Shown here: positions 46,747 to 56,528 of the stretch, one piece after another
Position numbering within the stretch: the first letter of the stretch is position 1
Layout of the letters: each line of letters starts with the position of its first letter
Origin: Fusarium oxysporum f. sp. lycopersici 4287
Taxonomy: Eukaryota > Ascomycota > Sordariomycetes > Hypocreales > Nectriaceae
Reading direction: 5' to 3'
Assembly: GCF_000149955.1 (NCBI RefSeq)
Contig: NC_030989.1
Coordinates: 3,664,505 to 3,728,504, forward strand
DNA length: 64,000 nucleotides
The notes under the pieces: model-generated
Databases searched by the model: none
Told to the model about the DNA's origin: nothing
Seen by the model: the letters and a program-made list of their open reading frames with translations, nothing else
Program-made: the position numbers and the translations under genes

Positions 46747-47491
46747 TGTGTCGGTTTGTCCGGGATAATTGAGTATTCGATCGGTTGTTTGATGCGAGGT
46801 CGATTGGAGACTTGGAGAAGTGAAAGGGGGATGTTATGTTGCGTCAGCGCGGATTGAGGCAGAAGTAGGTAAGGTAAAGGTAAAGGTCAGGTAGGTATGG
46901 ATGATTAGAGATATGGGAACGCTGTCACAAGAGAAAACCCCACAACAGCAGCCCAGGTACTGTAGCTGACTGGAGCCTTGAGTTTTTCCCTTTTCCAGGG
47001 GCTCGAGGGGCTTACAGGCTCACCACCTCACAGGCTGGGTCCCCTCCTTACAGTCAAGTCCAAGCATCCCAGAGCATCCATTTAAAACGGGCCCGCCACA
47101 TACCTTGTCTAGGCGAGTGCAGATCTCGAAAGGTGGCCCTAGCTCTTCTGATACAGCAAGGTACCGATACAAAACTCCCTAATCATCAGCCACAGCTTAA
47201 GGGTAGCTCAGATCAGCCGCTACCACAAGAACTAATAGTTTTCTGCCTACAAAGATAAGCCGCTTTGATGACGAGTCCTCTTGCGAGTCCCTTTTGCAGG
47301 GCGTTTTAACACTCACAACAAATCTGAAGCAGCAAACCCCAAGTGAGAGGGTATCTATCGATCTATTAATAATTGTACTGGGATAAATTATAGATCTGAT
47401 GTTCTTTTAGACTCCGTAAACATTGCTCGTTCAAAATACTTGTTCCGCCTCTTCCTCTTTGAATCGTATGAAAGCTCTTTACTCTCATCAA
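46747..47491. other. Intergenic: GVP36 promoter, NAGS 3' side
   Basis: No gene supported. AGGTA/GGTAAAGGTA-type short repeats occur just upstream of the GVP36 leader (about 46866-46895). Confidence 0.5.
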
Positions 47492-49532
47492 TCAATCCAA
47501 AATGTGTTTATTGTCAGCCCAAGAAGGCTCGACTCCCCTGCATACCGATTCATAATCTCGCAAAATAGGACTTTGGTTGTCCAAATTGGGTGTTGTCCAG
47601 AACATAGTCCAGTTGCACCCAGACAACTTACTGGTACCCAAAGAACGCTCAAAATACCACTTGTTCACCGGATTATCCTTCCTACTTCTCCACGATACAC
47701 CATCGGGGAGACAGCCTCGCACCATGGCGTTGAAAACAATATCAGCGCAACCACCACTGCCCTGGCTCTTCCTCAGGACGGCGAATTTATCTAGATATGG
47801 AACGTAACGGCCTTGCTCGTACGCGGTATGGTCGTCCAAGCCTTCGGGCTTCTCCCATGTCAGGATGGCCCCTCCTTCGTATTCTCCAGCGATGATCACG
47901 CCGGCCAGATTCTCGTTGACTCTATTGAGATAGTCATCCACATCCAGTTTTCTGCCAAATGAGTCCTCGATGAGATGGACCAGTCGAGGGAGGTCGATGC
48001 ACTTATCGGTCAACCGGAGTCTGGGACTTCCAGGCTTGGGCGGAACCCATGGATTCTCCCGAGGGTGAGGGAATACTCGAAGAGGCATACCCTTTTTAAG
48101 TAGAGTCGAGCCTCCAGATGCCCCCACGGTGGGTTCCCTACCAGAATTCGTTGGTGCGCGCGCCATCGGGAGGGACGACGAGAAGACGGGCTTGTCTGTG
48201 AGAAGGTTGTGCAGTAGTGGATTTTTCTTCCTCCGAGTTGTTACTATACCACCGATTCCAAAGAAAGAATCGGATCCGGTAGCTTCGTTGGGCTCAAATG
48301 ACGTTTTCATAAGATTGGCCGCAGCATCAGGTGTAGTAATGAGAGCAGATGAAGTATGTGGTAGCATCGCCAAAGCATCTTTAGCAAGGGCCAAATTCGC
48401 AGCATGTGCAGTGATCGAGGCGCGGAGGTCCTTGTCGTCTGCTAGGGGGGATCCGTCAGGGCCCATGAGCTCTTTAAGAATCGGTTCATATTCTTGTTCC
48501 AAGTTAATGAATCGATGGGATGCACCAGGCCGGCCGGTCATTGGTGTTGCTCCAAGTGGATCAAGAAGAATGATTCTCTCCACGAGAGCAATGGGTTTTG
48601 GGGGGGCAGCATCGGCCTCAGCAGATGTGTCAGTGGTATTGGACTGCACGCCCTGCAAAGTACCTAGTGAGAGCTAGCACGATTTGATTTGAGTCGACAG
48701 GCTGGGGCGGACGGGTCTCATCGCGGCTGACCACTGAAGGGATAACCGGCATCATGCGGTGGTGCAAAATGTGGTTGATAAAAGCAGGATCGTCAAGTCG
48801 GATATCAGTCGTCTGTGGTCTGCCCTTCTGTCCGACAGGTTCCGAGCACACAAACGCATGCTTTACGACACGAGCCCCATGTTCTCCGAAGCTGTCAATG
48901 GCTTCGCAAAGGCGGAAGGCCTGGTCTTGGAAAGTCATGCGAGATTCATCAATGCCACAGTCAATGACTACGACGCTCAAGAGCCCGAGCTTGCGCAATT
49001 GAGACAGCGTATTTGCTACTCCCGCTAGAGTTGTGGCATCGATCTCTTGTGGAACACGAAGCTTCATGATAGCAACATGCGGAGGCGCCATGTCTAGGGG
49101 CTCCGTTTCCTGCTGCGGATCACCCTGGACGAATAGAGGTGCATCGGTGAGAGACTTTGGGTTCTTGCCGGTGTACTTTTGAAGATATCCTTTGGCATCT
49201 CGCTTGGTTGCCGATACCTCCAAGACGGAGACAATGAAGTCCTGGTATTAATTAGATAAGTCGTGCAGTAAGTAAGTACTAAGTTTTAGGTGACATACTC
49301 TGTCGATGGCCTTTTTCTTGGCAAGTGCTGTAGAGGCTGCCGACATGCGACGAGTGGCACCTTTGCCGAGACATGGCAACGAGATGCTGTTGCCGGATTG
49401 TGAAGCAAAGCCGCGATATCGGGATTGAATTGGGGTCGCAATGCTATGTGACGATGCTATGAGGCGTGAGTCCGTAGATGGTGCACAGTGGCCACATCGA
49501 GGTGCCTGCTTCAATACGCGGGGCCAGCTCAT
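47492..49532 (-). CDS. N-acetylglutamate synthase, mitochondrial (frame break inside)
   Basis: Exon 1 is 49532-49299 and exon 2 is 49241 to 47492, with a one-base frame break at 48651-48653. The N-terminus MSWPRVLKQAPRCGHCAPS is a typical mitochondrial presequence. The amino-acid-kinase-like half (DFIVSVLEVSATKRDAKGYL...VVVIDCGIDES) is followed by the C-terminal NAT domain (LIEDSFGRKLDVDDYLNRVN, AGVIIAGEYEGGAILTWEKP, ending GCNWTMFWTTPNLDN). Known role: makes N-acetylglutamate from glutamate and acetyl-CoA, the committed step of arginine synthesis. The upstream frame ends in VLALTRYFAG and then meets a stop. The downstream frame resumes at once with VQSNTTDTSAE. A single extra G in a GGG run explains this; no intron of workable size does. 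Without the break the product would be about 660 residues. Confidence 0.88.
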
Positions 49533-51256
49533 GATGTCCGGCAGTGACGACTTTGTGCCTGGTTCTTGGCAGGCCGGTGTAGAATAAGGTAATAAAAGAA
49601 CTTCGAATGAGTCTTCGTATTTAAAACAAACACCTCCCCCGAATGACCTGCAATTTAATATAATATGGGCGGCCGTAGGGGGAGAAGGTCCAATGTTAAC
49701 TTCAGAGCATCGCTGGGCAGGGAACCCTAAATGGGGGAAAGATGCTAGGGAGCAGCAGTGACAATGCTCTGCTTTCTCGTGAGTCAAAATTCAACGAGAC
49801 GAATGGAACCGGCACCTTAGTTATCAGATCCCCGGGTAGTGGAGGTATAACAACTTTTTTTTGGTCGGCGGCATGTGGGCGATAAGCTGATAAGCCCCAG
49901 ATTCAATGCCGATGTCGCTGAAGATGACGATGACGTTTCATGTGACAAGAGACTAAAGACTTGTGACTATAAGTAAGATATTCTAATAGTAGTGGTAATT
50001 AGCAGTAAACAGAAGTTGCTCCTTGTATTTCTTCCATTTTGCAATCGTATGGTTGGTTCTCTTCTCATGAACCAGCTGTGAGTTACCCCTGAGGCTGGAC
50101 ACTTGAATGGCCACTACCATAGCTCACGAAATAAAATATGAAGCTCAACACAACCTGGTTTGACCATTATCATAGATAATTAGATGTTCAAAACTCCTCA
50201 TACTTTGAGGCATCCTGATTTTCTTACATATAACGTGGACAGTGCCAACATACAATATCTCCACAGAAGAAATCAGAGTAAAATACCGTGTCTACTATGT
50301 AGCACATTGAACCAGCATTTATTTACAATAATGAGCCAGCAGTCCATCTATCGATAGTAGATAGCTATTTTTCCGATACTCTAAGAGTTTCGTCAATAAG
50401 ATTGTTAGCAGAGAGCACATGTATCTATATCAAGATCTTACCCTACTAAATGCATCCAGAGTGTCTGCTTCGGCCTGAAAGGAAAGAATGTTCTTGAGAA
50501 AAAGCACTCCAACACTACCGCATGGAAATAAACTCACCAAACGGATATATCAACCATGCTCTACAGCCTGGAAATGGATGGCTTCCTGTCATATGTAAGT
50601 GTGCCCCTACCTCTCGGCATCATGCGGCAGAGGCTGATATTGAGCCTATTAGAATTCATGTTTCAATTCGCAAAAGGAATGAACGGCGTTTTGATGCCGA
50701 GTTTCAGCTTTCAATGTATTAAAGCCACAATATTGGACGGCCTGTCCTTAGCGCGAACTGATAGCATTTCAATAGTCTGGATCAGAGCCGACATATCCGG
50801 TTCAACTCGAGACCTATCCTACCTTTGAGACTTACAATCCTTTGACTACAAAATGCTATTTAATAGTTAGGTATTGCTTTAAAAACTGGTAAGAGTGCGA
50901 GTTGTGTCCCGCCAGATATACATAAATAAAAGCATGTTGCTAGAATACTGGTTAATATAGAAATGTAGTTATTAGTTGATGACCGGTATGTGAGAATAGC
51001 AAGAAAACGATGTGATGGTTGTTTTTGCAAAGGCTACAATGTCTACCACCACCGTCCTAGCTGAACAGCAAGTCAGAGGCCATTTTCAACGCCATCTTTT
51101 CAAGGGTCCAAGGCGAGACCCCAGCTCAGTCATGAGATAAGGCTAGACTGAGGTAGAAGGAGGGAAATATATATGGGAATGTTATTCTCGTTCTGTTATG
51201 TTTGCTCTGCTGTATCGGTCTAAGCAAATATTCTCTTTCTGTAACGACGGCACATC
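49533..51256. other. Intergenic, AT-rich
   Basis: About 1.7 kb between divergently transcribed genes. The part from about 49960 to 51000 is markedly AT-rich. No gene, repeat family or RNA recognised. Small frames at 50522-50828 have no supporting signals. Confidence 0.5.
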
Positions 51257-52609
51257 ATGATCATTACTTCGATAACCACTGCTGAAGTCCGAGTGGTTCT
51301 TCGTGTATACTTCCTCGTTGTCCTTGCCCTGACAGGCTTCTTTGTGCGTAGGGTACTCCATGGACGCAACAAGCTTCGTATATTGGGCGGAGATAGCATC
51401 CTGGCCACGCGGGCTCTCAACTCTCTTGATGGGCTGGACCTTCTACTTGCTCCCCTGAAACTCCGAGCTCTTCCTAGCGGCGCATTTGGCTTCTCCTTCT
51501 TACTCTTCTTGTTTGTCTTGGGTAAAGCTGCCGATCTTCTTACGTCCTACCTCGTTGTCAACCACTTGATCCAATCGCGCTGCTCGTTCGGACAGGGCCT
51601 TGTCTTTGACGATGGTACCAAACTTCCCATGCCGCCATTCAACGGACGGCCGTTCCAAGTTGTGCAAAATGCACAGCTTCTGGCTGTCAATAATTCATGT
51701 CCTTATGGTATCTACAAGAAGCTAAATACCGACTCAAGCTTCTGTCCAGAGAAGAGAGACATTCTCGGATCATGGAACTGCAACATCGTCAACGACCAGA
51801 CACCGCAGAGTTGGCCATCCGGAACAAACTCCTCGGATATTGCCGAAGAAATGAATCAGAAAGGACTGATATATAACAATGGATACGTTGAGCAAACCCA
51901 GTGGTCCTCCGGATTCGTTAATCATCTCGTTATCTGGAGCACGTCTGCATCTCTCGACAGCGACGGGTCATTATGGTCTGTTAAAGCAGCCGTCGAAACA
52001 ACGTACAAGTCAGAGGATGATATCCAACTCACTCCACTAACTTGCTCCGTCTCAGCATCAGGTGCAGAGCGAACCATCAAAGACATGGCATCTGGAACGG
52101 CTCTGAAAGAATGGGTCCCAACTTTCCAGGGTTTGATGTACAATGGTTTCAACACCTCCGCCATTCAGGACGTACAAGATGCACTGGCAATACTATTGAA
52201 TACCATGACTATGATATCCGGTGGAAACAACTATCTTCTCGCTGAGCCAGAAGCAGGCCAAGATAAGACCCAGGGATGTCTTGCAAGAGCGGCGTACGTC
52301 CCGACAGTTATGGTGGTCATCTTCCTCGTGGTGGCAGGTCTTGGTATTACGGCATTTGTTGCATGGTGCATAACCTCTCTCCGTCTATTCCGATCCCCAT
52401 CTGAGTTGGAGGCTCTCCCTCTGAGCGCTGAAGAGTGGGCAGCCTTTGCAGCGAGAGAATACCTCAGTACTGCGAACAACAATCAAGACGTTGTCGTGGC
52501 ACCAGTGGAGACATCTGAGCTGAAGAGCTTCAGAGTCGGATTCTCTCAACCTAATATTGGAAGAATAGGCATGTACCAGAGAAGGCAAGGGAATCTGTTG
52601 AATCAATGA
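51257..52609 (+). CDS. Hypothetical membrane protein, three TM segments
   Basis: Intronless, 450 residues; I do not recognise a family. A hydrophobic segment at residues about 12-30 is followed by a basic stretch (RRVLHGRNK), then a second one at about 76-93 (FGFSFLLFLFVLGK). Residues about 100-345 form a hydrophilic region with several cysteines and potential N-glycosylation sites (NNSC, TNSS, NTSA), so it is probably lumenal or extracellular. A third hydrophobic segment at about 350-374 (VMVVIFLVVAGLGITAFVAW) precedes a cytosolic tail of about 70 residues. The topology suggests a surface or secretory-pathway protein. The start is the first ATG after an in-frame stop. Neighbours give no functional clue. 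Confidence 0.75.
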   Translation: MIITSITTAEVRVVLRVYFLVVLALTGFFVRRVLHGRNKLRILGGDSILATRALNSLDGLDLLLAPLKLRALPSGAFGFSFLLFLFVLGKAADLLTSYLVVNHLIQSRCSFGQGLVFDDGTKLPMPPFNGRPFQVVQNAQLLAVNNSCPYGIYKKLNTDSSFCPEKRDILGSWNCNIVNDQTPQSWPSGTNSSDIAEEMNQKGLIYNNGYVEQTQWSSGFVNHLVIWSTSASLDSDGSLWSVKAAVETTYKSEDDIQLTPLTCSVSASGAERTIKDMASGTALKEWVPTFQGLMYNGFNTSAIQDVQDALAILLNTMTMISGGNNYLLAEPEAGQDKTQGCLARAAYVPTVMVVIFLVVAGLGITAFVAWCITSLRLFRSPSELEALPLSAEEWAAFAAREYLSTANNNQDVVVAPVETSELKSFRVGFSQPNIGRIGMYQRRQGNLLNQ

Positions 52610-52929
52610 AGTTCTTCGAAGCAATGAATTAGCTATATGTTATTATGTTTACTTCTTCGTGTTTGTATGACACTGACGAATGCTGGATGTCTATACCCCA
52701 TGTTAGCTTACACCTCCACCCAACTGCATTTCATAGCAATGGAACCAAACTCCACATCATTATTCCCGCAGACTTGTTGGTTCTCTTACTTCGAATAATT
52801 TATAAGCAGATAAAAAAAACTATTTATTTCTGACTTCTTCTGCTACATTGTTGTCTGTCTAAATAATCTCAACAGGCTAACTGGCAGCTCTGACGTCTTA
52901 GAATAATCACCACGACCTAGCTCAACACA
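52610..52929. other. Intergenic: promoter of the dehydrogenase gene
   Basis: Short spacer between two plus-strand genes. Nothing recognised besides the presumed promoter. Confidence 0.5.
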
Positions 52930-53909
52930 ATGGCTCCCACACTACTATGGATTGGACTCGGGAATATGGGGAGGGTAAGACTCATCTTGCTGTTTTACAA
53001 GACGAACAAATGAAAACTGAATGGTAACAGGGAATGAGCAAGAATATCGTTGAGAAGGGCAACTTGGATGGTCCCCTTCTCTTGCACAACCGTTCATCTC
53101 AGAGGGCCACTGACTTCAGTGCCAAGTTTCCGGCCGGTAAGACTGAAGTCGTTGGGTCTCTTGCCGACGGCGTCTCGAGAGCCGACGTCATCTTCTCCTG
53201 CATTGCCAACGATGAAGCCGTTCAAGAAACCTTCAAGGCGATGCTTGAGGGAAACGTCAAGGGCAAGCTATTCATCGAGAGCTCAACCATCCACCCAGAC
53301 ACCACCGAGGCTATTGCAAAGGATGTTGTAGCCAAAGGAGCCGAGTTCGTCGCTGCTCCTGTATTCGGTGCTCCTCAAATGGCTGAGGCTGGTCAGCTCG
53401 TCGGTGTTCTTGCTGGACCTGCTGCCAGCGTTGCAAGGGCAAAGCCGTGGTTCAAGGGCGTAACTTCCAGCAAGGAGATTGATCTCTCGGATAAGCCTTA
53501 CAGCAAAGCTTTGACTCTGAAGGTCCTTGGAAACACATTCATCCTGAACATGGCCGAGCAGCTCGCTGAGGCGCACGTTGTGGCCGAAAAGACAGGTCTG
53601 GGCACTGAAGCCATCCACCAGATTGTCGACTCGATCTTTGGTGGGCCTTACACTGCTTATAGCCAGCGTATGCTCACGGGCGACTACTATAACCGTGATG
53701 AACCTCTTTTTGCAGTTGAGCTCGCGAGAAAGGATGCTCGACATGCTATGAGCTTGGCTGAATCTGTTGGTGTGAGACTTCGAAATGTTGAGGCTGCTGA
53801 TGCGCATTTGGCAATGGCTTATGAGCATGCGGGCTCATCGGCAGACATGGCTGGAATCTACGGAGCTATTCGAAAGGAATCTGGTCTCAAGTACGAGAAC
53901 GATGCTTAG
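52930..53909 (+). CDS. Beta-hydroxyacid dehydrogenase (3-hydroxyisobutyrate dehydrogenase-like)
   Basis: Exons 52930-52974 and 53031-53909 give about 307 residues. The Rossmann motif GLGNMGRGMSKNIV spans the intron. Downstream are the substrate-side stretch EFVAAPVFGAPQMAEAGQLV and the helix KALTLKVLGNTFILNMAEQL, where the family's catalytic lysine and asparagine lie (KVLGN). An all-helical C-terminal domain follows. This is the NAD(P)-dependent 6-phosphogluconate/3-hydroxyisobutyrate dehydrogenase superfamily. No mitochondrial presequence is visible, so the cytosolic members (glyoxylate/succinic-semialdehyde reductase-like) are at least as likely as true valine-pathway HIBADH. The substrate cannot be told from sequence by eye. 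Confidence 0.87.
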
Positions 53910-54321
53910 ACGTTTGTATTTGTGTGAGAAGCTGTGGGAATACCTATTACCTATAAGAAAACATTGCAAATACAAACACTCTCAACTATTTGTTTAAGCA
54001 CGCTTGGTAACAAGATCTATATATCGACTTGATGCTATTTACTCAAGTAGGTATATTTATTAAGTAAGGCATTATTAGATTTCAAAGCGGATCTCGAATG
54101 TGTCGAGGTGTAGGGTAGCTAGCTTGGCGTCTCCGCTGACTCAGCCTGAACCTCGCTATTGAGTGATGCAACCAATCCAGCTACAAGCTCTCAATCATCG
54201 AATACACCAACCGCCAAACAAGCTCCTGTATCCCGACCTCGACCGAACCTCATTAATCGCACGCTTTGTCCGATCGATATTCTCCTGCCGGCAGGACCAG
54301 ACTCGAAGCACAACCTCAATC
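53910..54321. other. Intergenic: VMA9 promoter
   Basis: Spacer between two plus-strand genes. Short overlapping frames at 54159-54375 are not supported as genes. The last 150 bp include the presumed VMA9 leader. Confidence 0.5.
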
Positions 54322-54683
54322 ATGGCTCAAGGGTACGCAGCGACGCATTCCCTCCCCTGTAAACGACGCGTGTAAGGTCTAACCAAAGCGCAGATACGCC
54401 GTCTTCATCGGCCTCGTTGTCATCGCCGCCCTGTGTGTGGCATCATGGTTCCTGGCTCCCAAGGGCGAAAACCAAGTGTCGGTCTACCCATCCCGTCGAT
54501 GCGATTCATCGCAGGCCGCTTGCGACAACACAGCTGACCCTTTCTCCTTACAGACTCTGGCGATCCTCTGCTATTCTGGCCATCGTGAGCTGCTACCTTA
54601 TGTGGGCGATTACGTTCCTCGCTCAACTTCACCCTCTTATTGCGCCGAGAAAAAGCGGTATCCGAGAAGAGCACCTCCACTAG
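54322..54683 (+). CDS. VMA9: V-type H+-ATPase subunit e
   Basis: Three tiny exons, 54322-54332 (11 nt), 54394-54477 and 54554-54683, give about 74 residues, the usual size for this family. The product begins MAQGYAVFIGLVVIAALCVA with a first membrane helix running to about residue 25. LAPKGENQ is followed by LWRSSAILAIVSCYLMWAIT, the second helix, and the signature FLAQLHPLIAPRKSG. Known role: hydrophobic subunit of the membrane Vo sector of the vacuolar proton pump, needed for assembly. The first intron has a TCTAACC branch site. The second donor is best placed 2 nt after CAA (GTCGGT), because the more obvious GTGTCG puts exon 3 out of frame. The gene is convergent with ARV1. Confidence 0.9.
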
Positions 54684-54912
54684 ACATCCATCTATAATAC
54701 ACGCCAAGGAAGAGCTGGAAAGATGACGAGGGCTGTTGTGATGGTACGGTTGTAATTTTACATTGTTGGACTTTTGACACTTGAACTGGTATTGTTTTTT
54801 TATTACATATGGAGTTGGAACGCCTGTTATACCAAGCCAAAGACGCACTTTGCAGACCATCATTTTGCTTCGGACAATTCCCATGTGATTACTTGGCTTC
54901 GGTGGTAAAAGT

Positions 54913-55926
54913 CTATCCGACAGCAAGACGGCCTGCCCATTCCTTCGCATACATCAATAACGCCCATAGAGCTTTGCCGTCTGCTGCCACGCCACTTTCA
55001 CCTATCGAGTCAACGTCGGCAAGGCCAGCAGCGAGCAGGACAGCCCGGCCGACCAACCAGCGTGAAGCTGCCCCTGCGATAGCGAGTAGACATGCTATGA
55101 CATAGTTGCAATCAAGAAGAATGCGTAGTGCCTCGACATTGTTGGCCACGACGGCCCAGCCAAGTGATCGAGCTGAGGCGGGAACATCATAATCCCAGAT
55201 CACCATCAAGATGGGAAATAGCTTCGTGGAGGATGATACCAGGAGAGCTGTAGACACTGAATTGGGCCTCGTGTATCGAGGAAGGATGCCCAGAAGGTTG
55301 AGGGGAGAGAAAGCGGAGGACGTGAGGAAGCGTATGCTCACATGGAAAGCTGCTGTTGAGAGTGCGCAAAAGATGACTTGGGCAAGAGTTAATTTATGAT
55401 CAGAGCTTTCTTGGGAGTCATCTTACGGAAGAAGAGGTATTGAAAGACAATCGGCTGTTGTGAAAGTTTACCCAAGTTGCTTGCTCCTGGGATGGCATCA
55501 GGCACCATCTGCTTCTCCAATCGTGCCCATGTCAAGTACACATCAAAGAGAAGAAGAAGAGTGCCTAGACGGATAACAGAAGGCTAAGAAGTCATCGGTA
55601 AGGTGCATATGCCGTAATCTTTATTCATCACTTACATCTAAGCGATCATCGTCTCGCATCAAGGTATTGTATAGTAAATGTCGATAGACCTGCACCTGTT
55701 AGTACATGAGAAATCAAAACACGCAGTGAAGGCTCACCTGAGGTTTGATCAGGACTAAATCGATAAAAAGTACGACAAAGTCATGTTCGACATACTTGTC
55801 GCAGAAGCGGCCACAGTTGCGGCACACAGTGAGTCGGATATTGTGTCCGCTGGCCTTGTCCCCTGCGCCAGAATATGCAGTCCAGAGCGTCTTGACGGGA
55901 TGTCTGCATTCAATGCAGATTGGCAT
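54913..55926 (-). CDS. ARV1: ARV1 family lipid-homeostasis protein
   Basis: Exons 55926-55738, 55689-55636, 55583-55427 and 55376-54913 give about 287 residues. The N-terminal ARV1 homology domain is unmistakable: MPICIECRHPVKTLWTAYSG, then NIRLTVCRNCGRFCDKYVEH and DFVVLFIDLVLIKPQVYRHLL, with the CxxC...CxxC zinc ligands at residues 4, 7 and in CRNC. Several membrane helices follow (LGTLLLLFDVYLTW, STAAFHVSIRFL, VIACLLAIAGAASRWLV and others). Known role: ER protein affecting sterol and GPI-precursor trafficking. The four-exon model keeps the frame throughout. Confidence 0.93.
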
Positions 55927-56528
55927 ATTGCCGCGTTACCAGATCGCTTATAAGGAATGTGAATTGATCAGTGATTTGACTGTGTGTCGTTTGGCTAACA
56001 CCATATCATGGCCGGTTATGAATAGCGAGTCGTGGTGTTTAAAGTACCACGAGCCACGAAATTGACAGGTACTCGGGAATGACGTGGAGATAAAGGCGCT
56101 AGGACAAATGCCACCCCCCTGACTCGACATTCATGAAATTGAAAATCATTGAATACTATCCACCAACCAAGTAGGTAGCCACTGATTGCTCGAGTCACTT
56201 ATCAATAACTGACATTCTATTTCTGAATTGTGCAATGTTATTGCTATGATTGATCATGAGTGAGATCAACCTAAGTATATCTAGATGTATATGATATGTG
56301 CAGTCCCAAAACCCATTATAGTTTTAGAAACACCCCAAGTTCTTCAAATTTGTTATAACGTATGCAGTACCGAGTATCCTGAAGAATTGCGAATGCCTTC
56401 CAACGCCTCGCAGCTTAAGACTAGCTCCAACATGCAGTCCTCCAACAAACAACGCCTGCTTGTCTCTGCCCAAGCATTTCTACATGATTCTCAGCGATGG
56501 ATCCATTGAGTTCAAGCTCTGTGGCCTC
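55927..56528. other. Intergenic: ARV1 promoter, LysM gene 3' side
   Basis: No gene supported. The sequence is unremarkable and AT-rich around 56200-56380. Confidence 0.5.

Noticed and set aside
48653..48740. An intron to explain the NAGS frame break
   Set aside because: The only in-frame GT...AG pairs are 11-28 bp apart, too short to splice, or would delete a stretch that appears conserved.
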